From contig JAZGTN010000213.1 in NCBI GenBank assembly GCA_037783415.1, forward strand, positions 62,001 to 126,000: DNA of 64,000 bases, in the 5' to 3' direction. Below the pieces are notes generated by a model. The model had not been told where the DNA came from. It saw only the letters and a list, made by a program, of their open reading frames with translations, and did not search any database. A program made the position numbers and the translations under genes. Every line of letters starts with the position of its first letter. The stretch's first letter is position 1. Of the stretch, positions 9,401 to 20,500 are shown one piece after another. Source of the DNA: Leptasterias polaris. Taxonomy: Eukaryota; Echinodermata; Asteroidea; Forcipulatida; Asteriidae.

Positions 9401-11186
9401 GGAGATTGCACTGTGATTTTTCTCAACTTGTGATATGAAGAAAGGGGGGACATCTCAAAAGCTGTACAGCTGTTGCTTTTGTAACTCTTGAATTTATGTA
9501 AGAATTATGACACCAAATGTAAAATTTCCCATATGACATGTGTAGTGTCTTGCCTGTCAGAAAAATGCATTAGAACGTACAAGGTCACTATTCCTGTAAA
9601 CAAAGGTAACATGGTCTATTGTAATACTGTACAGGCAAAGCAATCCAATTGATTTATTTATGTTTATTTATTCATTCTGGTTGTGAAGAAAAAGTGGTGT
9701 GTTGTAGTGGAGTGGTTAAGAGCACCGGACTCAAGCTCTGTTTTTAAAAATTTATTAGCAGAGTGTGGGTTTGAGTCCCAGTCTTGACACTTATGTCCTT
9801 AAGCAAGACACTTAACCATTATTGCTGCGTCCTTCGGATGCTAAATAAATTGGTCTCATGACACAAAAAAATTCAAAACCCGTCTCCAAATGTTTATTTG
9901 TTCAAGTACCTTGAGTACCCTATTGGTAGATACAAGCGCTATATAAGACTATGTGTTTATTTTTTAATATCAAGTCATAAAACAAAAGGGAAACTGACTG
10001 GGGGTTCAGATCCCGCTCTAGTAAATTTTTCGTTGTTAACCCCAATTTTTTTAAATTTTGATTACAGCCTGAGTTTCACAAAGGACTTCCAGTACTGGAT
10101 CCTGGCATCAACGAGTTTCGTTTCCATGGATATGGACGGGACCACCCAGAAATACACACTGGTTACCAAGGTTGACGAATCACCAGGGACGTTCTCATAT
10201 CATTGCTCCAACAGCGTCTTTCGCCTTATTCCGCAGGGAGGCAGTAGTAAGGAGGGACGACTCTTGTTTACCGAACTTCAGGTTGGTGGATCGGACGAGG
10301 GTTTAGTCAAATGAAGCCGGTTATTTTTCACTGTACTGAGGTCAAATACACCATCATTTGGTTGGTGGAACATGCGTCATGTTATTAGCCATGTATATTA
10401 GTCCGACGCTTCAAAATGATAGAAGTCCGATATTGATAAATATAGGATGTTTGGAAGTTTCGCAGCTGCTACAGTTGGCGCAGACTAATAGATTTTACAT
10501 TGAGTCCTGTATGTATTGATTGCATTACGTGCTATGGCTATGAATGCTGAACGCACTTTAGCCAATTGGGCCCAATTTCATGGCTATGCTTACCGTATGC
10601 TAGTAACCAGGGCTTACAGAGAAGCAAGGAATTCCGCATTTCAGCAAGCGCATTTCACAGGTAAGCAGGGAAATTTTGCTTGTGGGCATGCGTTACTAGG
10701 CATTCTTCGCTAATACACAGCTAGAGCAGAATTGGGCGGTAAGCTGAGCCATGAAATTGGGCCCTGGTCTTAACCAGCTCCAGCTATGTCTTTATCAGCC
10801 GTTTAAATACCTTATTGCTGAAATAAATTATAAATTATTCATAACTTTATTTGTTGTTCAAATATAATATGAATTATATATGCATCCATTATATGTATTA
10901 TTACTGTTATTATTACAATGGCCTCTGACCTGTTGCAATCTTTTTTTTCAATCTATGTCTCTAGATGCAACCTTTTGGAATTATGGCCAAGGCGGGTATT
11001 GACCAGTTCGGGCCGGCCAATGACTGCGTTGGATTCTTCACTGAGGGAATCTGTATGGGGCTCTTCATGGGTCTTATATTAGTCTTAATCTTCTCCTTTG
11101 GTATGGGCATGCTGATGAATCTTAAAGTTATGGATAAATTTGACGATCCGAAGGGTAAAACGATTTCAGTGAACACAGGGGAATAG
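3281..11186 (+). CDS. ATP6AP1: V-type proton ATPase accessory subunit S1 (Ac45), 3' part of gene, 8 exons
   Basis: ATP6AP1 is a type I membrane subunit of the V-ATPase Vo sector; it aids pump assembly and targeting in the secretory and endolysosomal system. The exons are 3281-3407, 5537-5614, 6325-6509, 7547-7664, 8414-8634, 9225-9281, 10068-10281 and 10965-11186. They join in consistent phase to 406 codons plus TAG. The protein shows the luminal domain, an NGT sequon in exon 5, and a cysteine pair (SYHCS and NDCVGFF) matching the disulphide before the membrane in human S1. Next come one membrane segment (GLFMGLILVLIFSFGMGMLM) and the diagnostic tail MDKFDDPKGKTIS. Human S1 is about 470 residues, so roughly 60 N-terminal residues including the signal peptide are missing. 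Their exon was not seen and probably lies left of the window. Family assignment is secure from the C-terminus. Confidence 0.93.
3650..3815. repeat. Fragment of a dispersed repeat
   Basis: Segments ctccctggggagtatacagc and agtgtcttgctcaagga recur elsewhere in the window (58150-58190 and SINE tails), marking an old retroelement 3' fragment in the first ATP6AP1 intron. Confidence 0.4.
3821..3869. repeat. Perfect palindrome: two 23-bp arms, 3-bp spacer, TTAA flanks
   Basis: The arm attaaccctcctactcttgg + taa is followed by atg and the exact reverse complement. Without its ends it is TTAA, CCCTCC..GGAGGG, TTAA, the layout of piggyBac-type termini placed back to back with almost nothing between them. 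Confidence 0.85.
3880..4165 (+). repeat. Dispersed repeat, copy A
   Basis: Shares scattered near-identical blocks with 30075-30330 (gatgctg.agccagagatg, gtggatggattc, tattcagctgaaact, ttttattgtatctttc) and in part with 47395-47475. Non-coding, family unidentified. Confidence 0.65.
4931..4980. repeat. Perfect 50-bp palindrome without spacer
   Basis: The first 25 bp (aaaccaatggaccaccatac + caggg) are followed directly by the exact reverse complement, centred on gggccc. It lies in an ATP6AP1 intron. Confidence 0.95.
5280..5467 (+). repeat. Two diverged 120-bp tandem units ending in gtaggaggg
   Basis: The block tcattcaaaaccacagtg followed by a bat of cagtaggagggg/ggtta occurs at 5288 and 5407. 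The second ends GGG-TTAA at 5461-5467, matching the end of the palindrome at 3821-3869, so this may be a related transposon terminus. Confidence 0.55.
5537..5614 (+). CDS. ATP6AP1: ATP6AP1 second visible exon
   Basis: Acceptor tgattcag, donor AAA|GTAAGT; 26 codons, phase 0 at both ends. It begins LSIGDISKYSDAY, corresponding to the LSIEDFTAYGG segment of human S1. Too short and split to be found by ORF length alone. Confidence 0.85.
5863..5907. repeat. 45-bp near-perfect palindrome
   Basis: cgcaaccttacta and its reverse complement flank a self-complementary aataaccaatattggttat centre, with one unpaired A. It is inside an ATP6AP1 intron. Confidence 0.85.
6325..6509 (+). CDS. ATP6AP1: ATP6AP1 third visible exon
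   Basis: Acceptor attgatag, donor CCAG|GTAAGG, ends in phase 2. It includes SSSHLVLPTVEPSD, matching SSLVLPAVDW of human S1. Confidence 0.85.
7230..7530 (+). mobile_element. tRNA-derived SINE with A-rich tail
   Basis: A tRNA-like head (GGCGAATTGGTACC region as A box; GGTTCGAATCC as B box, 7298-7308) precedes a body ending in aataaacaaataaataaata. A partial + copy is at 50700-50850 and a - strand copy at 52605-53065. Confidence 0.8.
7547..7664 (+). CDS. ATP6AP1: ATP6AP1 fourth visible exon
   Basis: Acceptor gtttacag, donor ACAG|GTAAAC. One base completes a Ser codon, then 39 codons. It ends RYTAILTAERKTQ, matching the PYTAALTAVRPSR segment of human S1. A SINE lies just upstream in the intron. 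Confidence 0.85.
7750..8053 (+). repeat. 80-bp tandem repeat, 4 copies
   Basis: Units start at gtgtaaagct near 7750, 7825, 7905 and 7985 and contain aatcatacgatgattgttgc. The array lies in the intron before ATP6AP1 exon 5. Confidence 0.88.
8180..8356 (+). mobile_element. 5'-truncated tRNA-Leu-type SINE
   Basis: Begins at the aaaagaacccagaacac block, then ggggttaaccccagtgtt and cctcgggcttgtgagctac. The order matches the 3' half of the full copy at 39976-40330, but the tRNA head is absent. Confidence 0.75.
8414..8634 (+). CDS. ATP6AP1: ATP6AP1 fifth visible exon (luminal domain)
   Basis: Acceptor ttgattcag, donor GAC|GTAAGT, phase 0 in and phase 2 out. It contains CNVYLTFSTISVS and the sequon NGT followed by Cys. 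Confidence 0.85.
9225..9281 (+). CDS. ATP6AP1: ATP6AP1 sixth visible exon (57 bp)
   Basis: Acceptor gtttttcag after a long T tract, donor TGAG|GTGAGT. It encodes LVTTLSKSFPQGLNSFSM in phase with both neighbours and fits the start of the pre-membrane luminal subdomain. Confidence 0.8.
9693..9965 (+). mobile_element. tRNA-Leu-type SINE
   Basis: The head reads gtggagtggttaagagcacc (A box) then gactcaagctct (Leu CAA-like anticodon arm) and gggtttgagtccc (B box). It is followed by the family mark ccttaagcaagacactta and a gcgctatataaga 3' end. Confidence 0.8.
9966..10055 (-). mobile_element. Fragment of the 316-bp tRNA-Asn-like repeat
   Basis: Contains gggaaactgactgggg, the reverse of the family's cccagtcagtttccc tail, and an odd junction to a + strand-like cccgctctagtaaattttt. 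It ends a few bases before the ATP6AP1 exon at 10068 and may form part of its acceptor region. Confidence 0.6.
10068..10281 (+). CDS. ATP6AP1: ATP6AP1 seventh visible exon
   Basis: Acceptor gattacag, donor TTCAG|GTTGGT. It starts SLSFTKDFQYW, corresponding to LSLTYERLFG of human S1, and carries the conserved FSYHC cysteine near residue 46. It ends in phase 0. Confidence 0.9.
10282..10964 (+). other. Last ATP6AP1 intron; nothing recognised
   Basis: No exon or repeat assigned. A 65-codon frame at 10516-10713 has no family resemblance. Confidence 0.5.
10965..11186 (+). CDS. ATP6AP1: ATP6AP1 terminal exon: membrane segment and tail
   Basis: Acceptor tctctag. It encodes the second conserved cysteine (ANDCVGFF), one hydrophobic helix of about 22 residues, and a short cytosolic tail with DKFDDPKGKTIS, ending at TAG. 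This is the strongest family signature in the gene. Confidence 0.95.
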   Translation: MQPFGIMAKAGIDQFGPANDCVGFFTEGICMGLFMGLILVLIFSFGMGMLMNLKVMDKFDDPKGKTISVNTGE

Positions 11187-11275
11187 TACAAAATGTTATG
11201 TAGAGTTTATGTTATTAGGGGTAGTGGTATTAATGTATGTGAATTGTTTGTTTGTGCTGTACAAGGTACTCAGTA

Positions 11276-11281
11276 ATTAAA
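11276..11281 (+). terminator. Candidate ATTAAA poly(A) signal of ATP6AP1
   Basis: The variant hexamer attaaa lies 90 bp after the stop. No AATAAA is nearer. Candidate only. Confidence 0.35.
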
Positions 11282-11316
11282 AAGTAAAAAATGTAAGATG
11301 TTACAAGAACGGTGTA

Positions 11317-11690
11317 ATGTTGTTGCTTAAACTGTGCGATGACATTCGTTATATTCATAAATATCTTGGGCAGTTAATCCATTTTGAATGGTCGAGAGGT
11401 CACGTGGCCATGTTTAAACGTGCGACAACACACGGTGAGGAGTGTTTAAAAAAGGTTAGAGGAAATGGAGTCAAAAGAGGACGCTATCAGATGATTGCTC
11501 GGAGCGTGCAAATTTCAGCTCGTGCAAGTTTTAAACTTGCACGAGGAGCAACTTAGCGCTTAACATGGTTAGAAATTAAATGCATAGTCGAGGCCAGCTA
11601 AGGCTTAACTGTCAGATTTGTTCTCAACTTTTTAACAGAAAGGCATTTATGAATGGGAATAAAAGAGTGGTGACTCGGTTTTAAACGGCT
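11317..11690 (+). mobile_element. Dispersed MITE-like repeat, copy A
   Basis: Matches 22995-23450 over attcataaatacctg/cttggg, cacgtggccatgtttaaacg, gatgattgc and tatttatgaatgggaataa. The two ends resemble inverted copies of each other (attcataaatat at the left, tatttatgaat at the right). Related end fragments occur near 33055, 38370 and 46985. Confidence 0.65.
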
Positions 11691-13499
11691 GTTTAAGACC
11701 TTGCCGCCATTGCCGCCATTTTTTGTTCCCTTATATAATTATGGCACTCCAAATGGGGGTTAATTTTTGAGTAAAAAGTAGTAGTAAAACTTAAAGAAAC
11801 ATGTACTGTATTACTTTCAAATGTAAAATCGTCTTAATATGCTGTAAGTTTCTGTTCACCCTCGTAATGTTAGAACTTTGCAGACTATTGTGTCTCTGAG
11901 TGCGGTCTATTCTCCCTTTTTACTGTTGTTATAAAGACATTGTGGTGGAAATGAAAAACAGCTCAATCTTTGTCAAAAGCATTTTAATACATTCTGTCAA
12001 ATTGAAGAAGTTATCTTCCTCTATTAATGTAAGAGATAGCTAATGTTCTTTCGAGGGCAAGTGGAACATCTGGTAGTTCTGGATTGCCGTCAATTCAGAT
12101 TTACTCTCAACAGTGATGCTTAATAACAGTTGACTCGATCATTATGCAAATAATTGTTTTTGAAATTTAGTTATTAAATGTACGACTTTATTGGTACAAA
12201 AAAAATGCATCTGTAAACTTTGTGATAGAAATTTATTAATCCAAATAAATCAAAAATATACATATATCAATTGTGTCCAAACACTGCAATTATTACTTAG
12301 TTGTTGGAATGACTTCACACAAAAATATACAGTATTAACATATTATATTAGTGATAATAATATAGAAAGTGGACGGATGTTGTAGTTTGTGGAAATCAAC
12401 ACGGAGATGCATCATTTAGGAAAGGGCTCTATGAGGAAAGTGTAGATTTCTATTGGAACATTTCAAGGCAATGACCAGGGGCAACGCAACGGAGGCAATC
12501 GAAGTATCAGGCTTGCGTGTTTAGTTTCAAAATAAAAAGATCTCAAAACAATAAAGTTTGCATATTTACAGAAACATAACTTACATTTTAAAAACTGCTA
12601 AATTCAATATAATATTGAGAAAGATATATTCCATTTTCTTATCAGCCAGCTCCTTCTTGACAAGAAGTAAACTCTCCTCTTTAATTGAAACCCCTTTTTC
12701 ACTTCGGACAACATTAAAATTACAGCATGCCTAACCGTATTGGGCTCTTAAAAGTTACAGGCGTGGCTTAAGTTCACTGACTGGAACCAGCTTAATATGG
12801 GGCTTGACTTAACGTCACTGCTGCTCAATCCCAATACCATGAATTATTTTCAAAAATTAAAATTTCAACCAACCATAGCATAATAGTGAGACCAGAGTCG
12901 TTCCATAACACTGGTACATGAAGTGATGGATTGAAATCAACCGGGGCCCAAGATAAGCACAATTGTGTGCTTACTATTGCAGATAAACAAGGGCAACGAT
13001 TGAGACAATTTGACAGCACATGTGCACATTTGAATTGTTGCATTACTTATCTGTTTTCAAGAACAACCAGCAAGTTGGCAAGTTAGCATGCCTTTTGCTT
13101 TGAATTTGGTAATCAATATTCATTGAATAAACACTCCGTAATCAGAAAATGTCTGCTTACAGGTTTGGTCCCATGTAATTGGCCCCAAGTAGCATAACCT
13201 GCTCCCACAATCAGCTCCCTTGAGAATGAGCACAAAGTCATTGGAATTGGCTATAAATATATAAAATGCTGACCTCGTAGTGAAGTTAACATTAGGAAAC
13301 AAGGTAAGGCTTATGTTTTTACAGTAATGACACACTTATTTACAATTTGAACATCATTAAAAACAGGATTGTGTTTCCCGTGCCCCACACGGAAAATTGT
13401 CAAACGCTTTGTCAGGACTACTTTTTACCTTTGAATCAAACATTGTGAGTAATTAACAAAGTAACTGAAGGATTCTGCTCGCAGTTAGACTTGATCCTT

Positions 13500-13620
13500 T
13501 AGGGCCTTTTCAAAACCACGGCTTAGGCTCAGGCTTCGGCAATAATTCTGAAAACATACACTTTCAGTATTGGACTTCAAACAGGCTGACGGTGCCTGAG
13601 CTTGTTTAAGGTGTTTGTGG
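13500..13620 (+). repeat. Dispersed repeat fragment
   Basis: Shares the cggcttaggctc and ctttcagtattggacttcaaac blocks with 55300-55430. Unclassified. Confidence 0.45.
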
Positions 13621-14033
13621 GTTTCTAATATACCAAGCTAACCAAGGTCCAGTGTTATAATACTGCTATGCAAACAGATTTGAAAAAAACAAAACCAGGA
13701 TTTAATAAAAAACTTATTTAGCAGAAAGGGATTACCACATCAAAAACATGTTATGTAGACTGTGACCAGTTCCTGCAAAGTTTTCCTCAGTAAATTAATT
13801 TGTTGAGTGGCTGTATAACATTGGGCCTAGCTGTTTTGTAAACAGCTGAACAGAGATTGAATACTCATGCAGCGCTGAATACATAGCAAAATACAACCAA
13901 AATAAATACAGATGCAATTTACAATTGTATTTTCTTTACTTAAAGACACATTTTGTATAATACAAACTACACACTGTCATCAATAGCCGGCTTAGTAATC
14001 CACAATCCCACTAACTTAAACCAGGTGACTAAC

Positions 14034-14224
14034 CTAGTCATCCAGTTGACACAGTAGCGCCACACCCCTCTTAATCCAGTGCTGAACAGGACTATCCGTG
14101 GGTAGGTCAATGGGTAAGACAAAGTTAGTGGAGTGCCCCGTGGTCGATAGCACACCTCTGCGCTCGCTGGTTTTGTACAACGGACACACATAGTCTGTTT
14201 TCGGTTTGAAGTCTAATTTTTTAC
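14034..14224 (-). CDS. Dynein terminal exon w43 with stop codon
   Basis: Acceptor CCCACCAG. Reads [20 protein letters not shown], then [12 protein letters not shown] and [10 protein letters not shown], ending at TAG (14034-14036). The length and final residues match known heavy chains. The longer frame at 13967-14191 is a shadow in another phase. Confidence 0.96.
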
Positions 14225-14504
14225 CTGGTGGGGGAAAAAAACAAATTGGGTAATCTCAATGTGACTAAGAGAAATTTATGCGGAATAAGGTATTAAGAAT
14301 TGTAATTTTGAAATGCTGTGTTGTGAGATTGGGAGCAGATCTATTTACTTACCAGGTTTAACCCAAATGACAGGGACGGGATCAAACAGAACCTTGGGTT
14401 GAGACTCAGCAAGAAGTCCCCTGCAACAGAAACAAAATTATATATATTATTGTATTGCCAATTGTTAACCATGACAATGCCCTGGTTCAGCTAAATAAGA
14501 TAAT

Positions 14505-14541
<37 letters not shown>

Positions 14542-17500
14542 TAGGTTCTCCTGGCCAATCTTTTGCAAAACTTCATTTAATTTCATTAACACGCATTCAA
14601 ACTCGGGCATTTTACCCTGATCCACTCAAACTAGTTTTATCTTAGCTATTAATTTAATTAATTAAGCTGTTAGTTATCTATTAATTAAAGTTGAATTATT
14701 CCTTTTGACTGTTGAATGCTGATACTACAGAGCAGTCATTTTAAAATGAAATTAAATGAGCCGGGTGTTAAATTGAATGGATTTTTTGTTGAAATTGGCC
14801 GGAAAAACTTATAATAATAGTCATAATAACAATAACAATAGAGCGCCGGCACGTTAAACCGGAGGTCGTTGGTTCAAATCCCGCTCTAGTCAATTTTTCT
14901 TTGTTCAACCCAAAATCATTTAAACATTTACCCAGTCAGTTTCCCTTGTGGTTTATTATTTGATATCTGATATAAAAAGTTGCATCCCCTTAAGGTGATC
15001 CCCTGGCTGCCGCTTCCCAGGTTGTATCGTATACTTGGGTGTGATCCCTGGCTACACGGCAGTTTGCGGTTGAATGGCTTCTGACTGGCACCCCCGAACA
15101 TACACTCCTCTAGCAGTGGTTTCCGCGCGCCACCAGTTTACCCGCTCCAACCACTGCTAAACTTCACTTCATATCCTGCGAAGCGCGTGGGTGTGACGTC
15201 ACCCAACGCCGAGCCTGGATGACACTTGCCATGATTGGCCAGATTCTGTCACCTGACGTTGGGTCTGTCACATGACCCTCATCTGGCACAGTAAAGATGG
15301 CTGCGCCCATGTCCACACTGTACGTGCAATAAGCACGTACGTCAACGTTGCTTTGCCTACTGTATGTTGCGTCGACTTCAGTATTATTTCGTCCTGGTTT
15401 TTGTCAGTGTTGTTTTACACAGTAAGTATTTGTTTAACGGACATCACTTTTCCCTCAGCGGGTGGGAAATCAGATGGAAAAACATAAACTTCTTCTAGTT
15501 CGAGTTTAAAAAACATAAAAAGGTCTCGATTTTTGAAAATAATAATCAGCTATGCCTATATAGGGAAATAATTCCGTTTACTGGTCACCACTTATTCTCC
15601 TTATGACTCGATAACCACCGAAACTTGTTAATATTTTACAGGGAATTAAATTTACGAGTGAAAAATTAAAAAAAATTATTCGAAATCATGAAAAAAGGCA
15701 TAAGTTCTGGCTGCCCAGCCTACTTAATTTGGAAAAAGAATTTCAGTTCGATTTTGATTTAAAATGTCATTTCACATTACAGACGTTGCAGACTAGGCCT
15801 ACTTCCTGTAAATAATTCCAAAATGACATTCATCGCGTAAATTGAGCAAGAGGTAGGCTACAATGTATACGTAAAAGAGCTCGATAAATGCGATGCAGTA
15901 TGAAGCGGCCCCACAATGCCCATGCACAGTGACAAATATTGCGCCAGCGAAGATTCTCCAAGTCTGATCCGTCTTACATGTAGTTCAACACGATGTATCC
16001 TTTTGTGCTAAACTAAATTAAGCTTTGTCATGAAACCTGGACTTAAATCCAGCAGGGTATGTAGCACACGTGAGTGTGTGCAATGTTTTTGTATGTGTAT
16101 AAATAGTACACACCTTGAATCAAGACTACATATTCGACGAAGTTTGCAAAAAGCTACAAACGAGCCATTAATCATTTTTGTGAGCTTAAAACAACTAGCA
16201 AATTCAATGTTTTCTTCAATGAAATTTGGCACAAACACAAACAGTCTTCCCAAACTGTCCGCGGTTTCACAATTATGCTAATAGACCTTGCTTGTTAGCA
16301 GAGCAGATATGCATATGCATGACGCTAGGGGGCGCGGCGCGATACCCGACTGTGATTGGCTATCCGTGCAACAAGCCTAACGATTTTGTAAGCGGTGTGC
16401 TGATTGGCTTCGCAGGATATGAAGTGAAGTTTAGCAGTGGTTGGAGCGGGTAAACTGGTGGCGCGCGGAAACCACTGCTAGAGGAGTGTACCCCGAACAA
16501 AGATATTGACAAAATAGGGAAACCGCCAACATAGGGCTAGATAGCTCAGTTGGTAGAGCGCCGGCACGTTAAACTGGAGGTCGTTGGTTCAAATCCCGCT
16601 CTAGTCAATTTTTCTTTGTTCAACCCAAAATCATTTAAACATTTACCCAGTCAGTTTCCCTTGTGGTTTATTATTTGATATCTGATATAAAAAGTTGCAT
16701 CCCCTTAAGGTGATCCCCTGGCTGCCGCTTCCCAGGTTGTATCGTATACTTGGGTGTGATCCCTGGCTACACGGCAGTTTGCGGTTGAATGGCTTCTGAC
16801 TGGCACCCCCGAACAAAGATATTGACAAAATAGGGAAACCGCCAACATAGGGCTAGATAGCTCAGTTGGTAGAGCGCCGGCACGTTAAACCGGAGGTCGT
16901 TGGTTCAAATCCCGCTCTAGTCAATTTTTCTTTGTTCAACCCAAAATCAACAATAACAATAATAACACTTATTTGGCATAAGACTTATAAGACTCAACAC
17001 AGCGTCACCAAACTACTGCTTAGCATGGGGCTGTTATAAAAACCAATCTCTGAATTTGGAATTAAGTTGTTCTTAAGACATTCGTGCTGATCTTACTTCT
17101 TTCTATCCCAGCGAGCTCCATCCAGGAATAAACCATTGACGTACACCCCATCCTCTGGTGGCTTCTCCACTGTTTCACAGGACAGCACCTGAGACACAAA
17201 TTGAAAAACATTATTATTTTATTTTTTTTTAAATAAGAGAAATACATAAAAAGTAAACTGTAGTCAATTTTCTTTGTTCAACCTCAAAATATTGCCCAGT
17301 CAGTTTCCCTTGTGGTTTACGACTTGATATTAAAAAGTAAACTGATTGCAAAGCCAAGGATAGCCCCAAAAGCTGTTTAAACACAGCTTTTTCCCTCAGG
17401 GTCCTTAAAAATACACAAAGACAAAGAGATACAATACAAAACAAGGAAAAATTGCACAGGAAATAGTGACGAATAGCGATCAAAATATAGACTTTTAACA

Positions 17501-20500
17501 ATTAGATTGAGAAGAGAGAATAGAAAAGAGATTAGATTGAGAAGAGAGAATAGAAAAGAGATTAGATTGAGAAGAGAGAATAGAAAAGAGATTAGATTGA
17601 GAAGAGAGAATAGAAAAGAGATTAGATTGAGAAGAGAGAATAGAAAAGAGATTAGATTGAGAAGAGAGAATAGAAAAGAGATTAGATTGAGAAGAGAGAA
17701 GAGAGAATAGAAAAGAGATTAGATTGAGAAGAGAGAATAGAAAAGAGATTAGATTGAGAAGAGAGAATAGAAAAGAGATTAGATTGAGAAGAGAGAATAG
17801 AAAAGAGATTAGATTGAGAAGAGAGAATAGAAAAGAGATTAGATTGAGAAGAGAGAATAGAAAAGAGATTAGATTGAGAAGAGAGAATAGAAAAGAGATT
17901 AGATTGAGAAGAGAGAATAGAAAAGAGATTAGATTGAGAAGTGATAAGGTTTATTTTATACTTTTAGAAAGTAGATTCTATTCCTGAATTCCAGTATAAG
18001 TTCAGAAAATTGCAAATTTCAGTATTGAGTTGAATAGAAATCAAATTAAAATAAAAAAACAACATGTATAAAGCGCATCATGGATTACAGATCCCTCGAT
18101 TCGCTTTACAATTATAAAACAGAGATACACCAGAGACAATAAATAACATAGACCTGCTGTATAGAATGATAGGCCTAACAATTATAAAACACTTTCAATG
18201 AATTGGAAAAACTCAATATTTGAAGAAAATACTGGCTCCATAAGTTAAAAACCATTGCTGTAACACAAACAAGGCAAAAATAAAATAAATGACACAATGA
18301 CACATCGACCAGGAAAAGTTACAAATAAAAAAATCCAAATGCAAGACATTGAAAAAAAATTACTATAAATATAATAATAATATTGATGATAATTATTTGA
18401 ATTTACATTGCACTTAATCCAGGACCAGCCTGTTCGAAGACGCACAACATTAAAAATACCAGTAATATATCATACAAGAAAAAAAAATAAAGCAAAAACA
18501 CACAGTTAAAAATAATCCTACCTCAAATTCAAATCCACACTTATCAATAGGGATGGTGTACTTCCGGGCATAATTCTGCATGGCACCAGTCAAGAAGGCC
18601 TGGGTGAAGAAGAACCCGGACAGCCAGAAGATGTCGGGCTTGAGGTTATCGTACCAGTCCTGGAGGAATTTCAGACGAGCCAAGAAGTCTGTGATGTAAC
18701 TCCCAAGAGGCTTCAGGGTGGAGTAAGAACGCTTGGACCACATCTCTGGCACCTACGGGGGTTGGAAGAAGAGATTTTAAGTAACAAATCTCGTCTCGCA
18801 GTCATAGCACCTCAATAACATTGTTAAAAACTAAGTGGCATACTTAGTTTGTACTAACTTTTAATAGAACATTTATTTCCACATTTGCACATGGAGGCAT
18901 CATCCTAAAAGCCTAAGCTTGTGATGGATGTGCCCGTTACAACAATACAAAACAAAACAAGATAAACAACACTAATTGTAGAATTAAGAAATAATAACGG
19001 TAATTAAATACACAACAGTTAAACAAAGTACACAGAGAGACAAACAAGAAACAAGAAATAATGGCAATAATTAAATGAATAACGGTAGAACAAAGCAGAC
19101 AAAGGGACTAACGATACAAACTATACAACTTAGAGATAACAACTTGTGAACGTCATCTTGGTCATGTTAACCCTTTCCTTACCATTGGCGACTTTAGTCG
19201 ACCAAGCTTACACACAAAAAAGCACTCAAGTCTGAGCACAAAGGCCATTTGTAATAAAGCTGTAGTTTTGTCCATGTTCGCCCTCCATACCCAAGCTTAC
19301 CATCATTGGAAAGGGAAAGATCGGATCTTTCCAATGATGGTCAAATAAAATAAGGTTGCTATTTTGCAATCCCTTCAAACTGGAGTTGAAAGATCCGAAA
19401 TGCCAAACACCTATGGAGCGCCATATGGTTGTGTACAAAAAAGTGTTTGAGATTACAGATCACACCGAGGAAAGAAAGACAAAGAACTTTGACATTTATT
19501 GACCGATCTCAATGATTATTTGATTATATGAAAGGGAATTCAATAAGTGGGAACTTTTTTATTACTTATTTTGCTGTAAAACAATGTCTTCAAGTAGATA
19601 ATGGGGTTTGTAAAAATGACCTTTGAACGAAAGCTTTATGTTGTGTAAGAATGTGTGCTTCACACTTGAGTGGTCAAACAATGGGGTCACCAGCAGTTGT
19701 TTATGTCCAAACAATTCGGTAAGGAAAGGGTTAATGTTACAACAGGAAAACATTTCTGCCAAACATTCTGCCATATATGACTTTGAAGGGAATCCTTTCT
19801 CAAAATAGTTTTTACTGGAAAAAGCTGCAGTGCTTCTCACCAAGTCAGTTTTTATAGCCATAACTTTTGGCAGTATTTACCAATCTATGACACTACCTTT
19901 AACCCTTACCCTTCCAAATCTAAGCTTCTATATCCTCTTCGCTAAAATAAAGGTTTCTGAAAGACAGAGGGCTGTAGGCCCAAACAACAATTGCTTATCA
20001 CTGGGTCAGGCAGTCCAATCTTAGCCATGTCCAGATTGGTGTGAAGTGACATATGAGAGGAGGATAGTGGAGGATTGAGGTCACCTGTTGGCAAGTGGGC
20101 CTTGGAGTAAGGGTTACTAGCCTTGTGATTCTGAGATGCTTACCTTTCCGATGAGGAGGTTGCTGGCCACGGCTTCAAGCTCTGAAGACATGACCACCAG
20201 ACCCTTGATTGCCTTCTGGAGATTCTGAAGACTGCTGCGGATCGTCTTCATCAAACTGTGAGGAGATGGATAAAAGGAATCGGATGAAAGTAGGAAAAAC
20301 ATGTTCGAAATCGACAAATTTGACGTGGGTTATATTTCAGATACAAAAACAGATCTTGTGATGATAATGCAATATGACGTAAATCGGCCATCTTTACGGG
20401 CAATTTGGAACACACAGTCATGCGTTACGCGTGAGAACGGCGTGCAGCACGCGCATATTTCACAAAACTCATTGCATGATTGGTTAGTGAATGACGCGGC

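Larger units (their letters stand above)
11187..14033. other. Convergent intergenic region with both 3' UTRs
   Basis: The ATP6AP1 stop and the dynein stop face each other across 2.85 kb. Apart from the repeat at 11317-11690 and the block near 13500 listed separately I see no exon. TTTATT (AATAAA on -) occurs at 12187 and 12232, but the dynein poly(A) site cannot be decided. Confidence 0.6.

Noticed and set aside
13967..14191. 74-residue - strand frame with ATG at the dynein 3' end
   Set aside because: It is the wrong phase of the terminal dynein exon, which reads through to LCQLDD and TAG in the phase set by the upstream exons.
16541..16920. Functional tRNA genes at heads of the 316-bp repeats
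   Set aside because: A and B boxes are present but the anticodon arm and acceptor stem are imperfect, copies diverge, and they sit inside a repeat family.
17507..17987. Open frames of [10 protein letters not shown] repeats on the + strand
   Set aside because: They result from a 30-bp minisatellite whose unit is a multiple of three; inside a dynein intron on the opposite strand, with no family resemblance.
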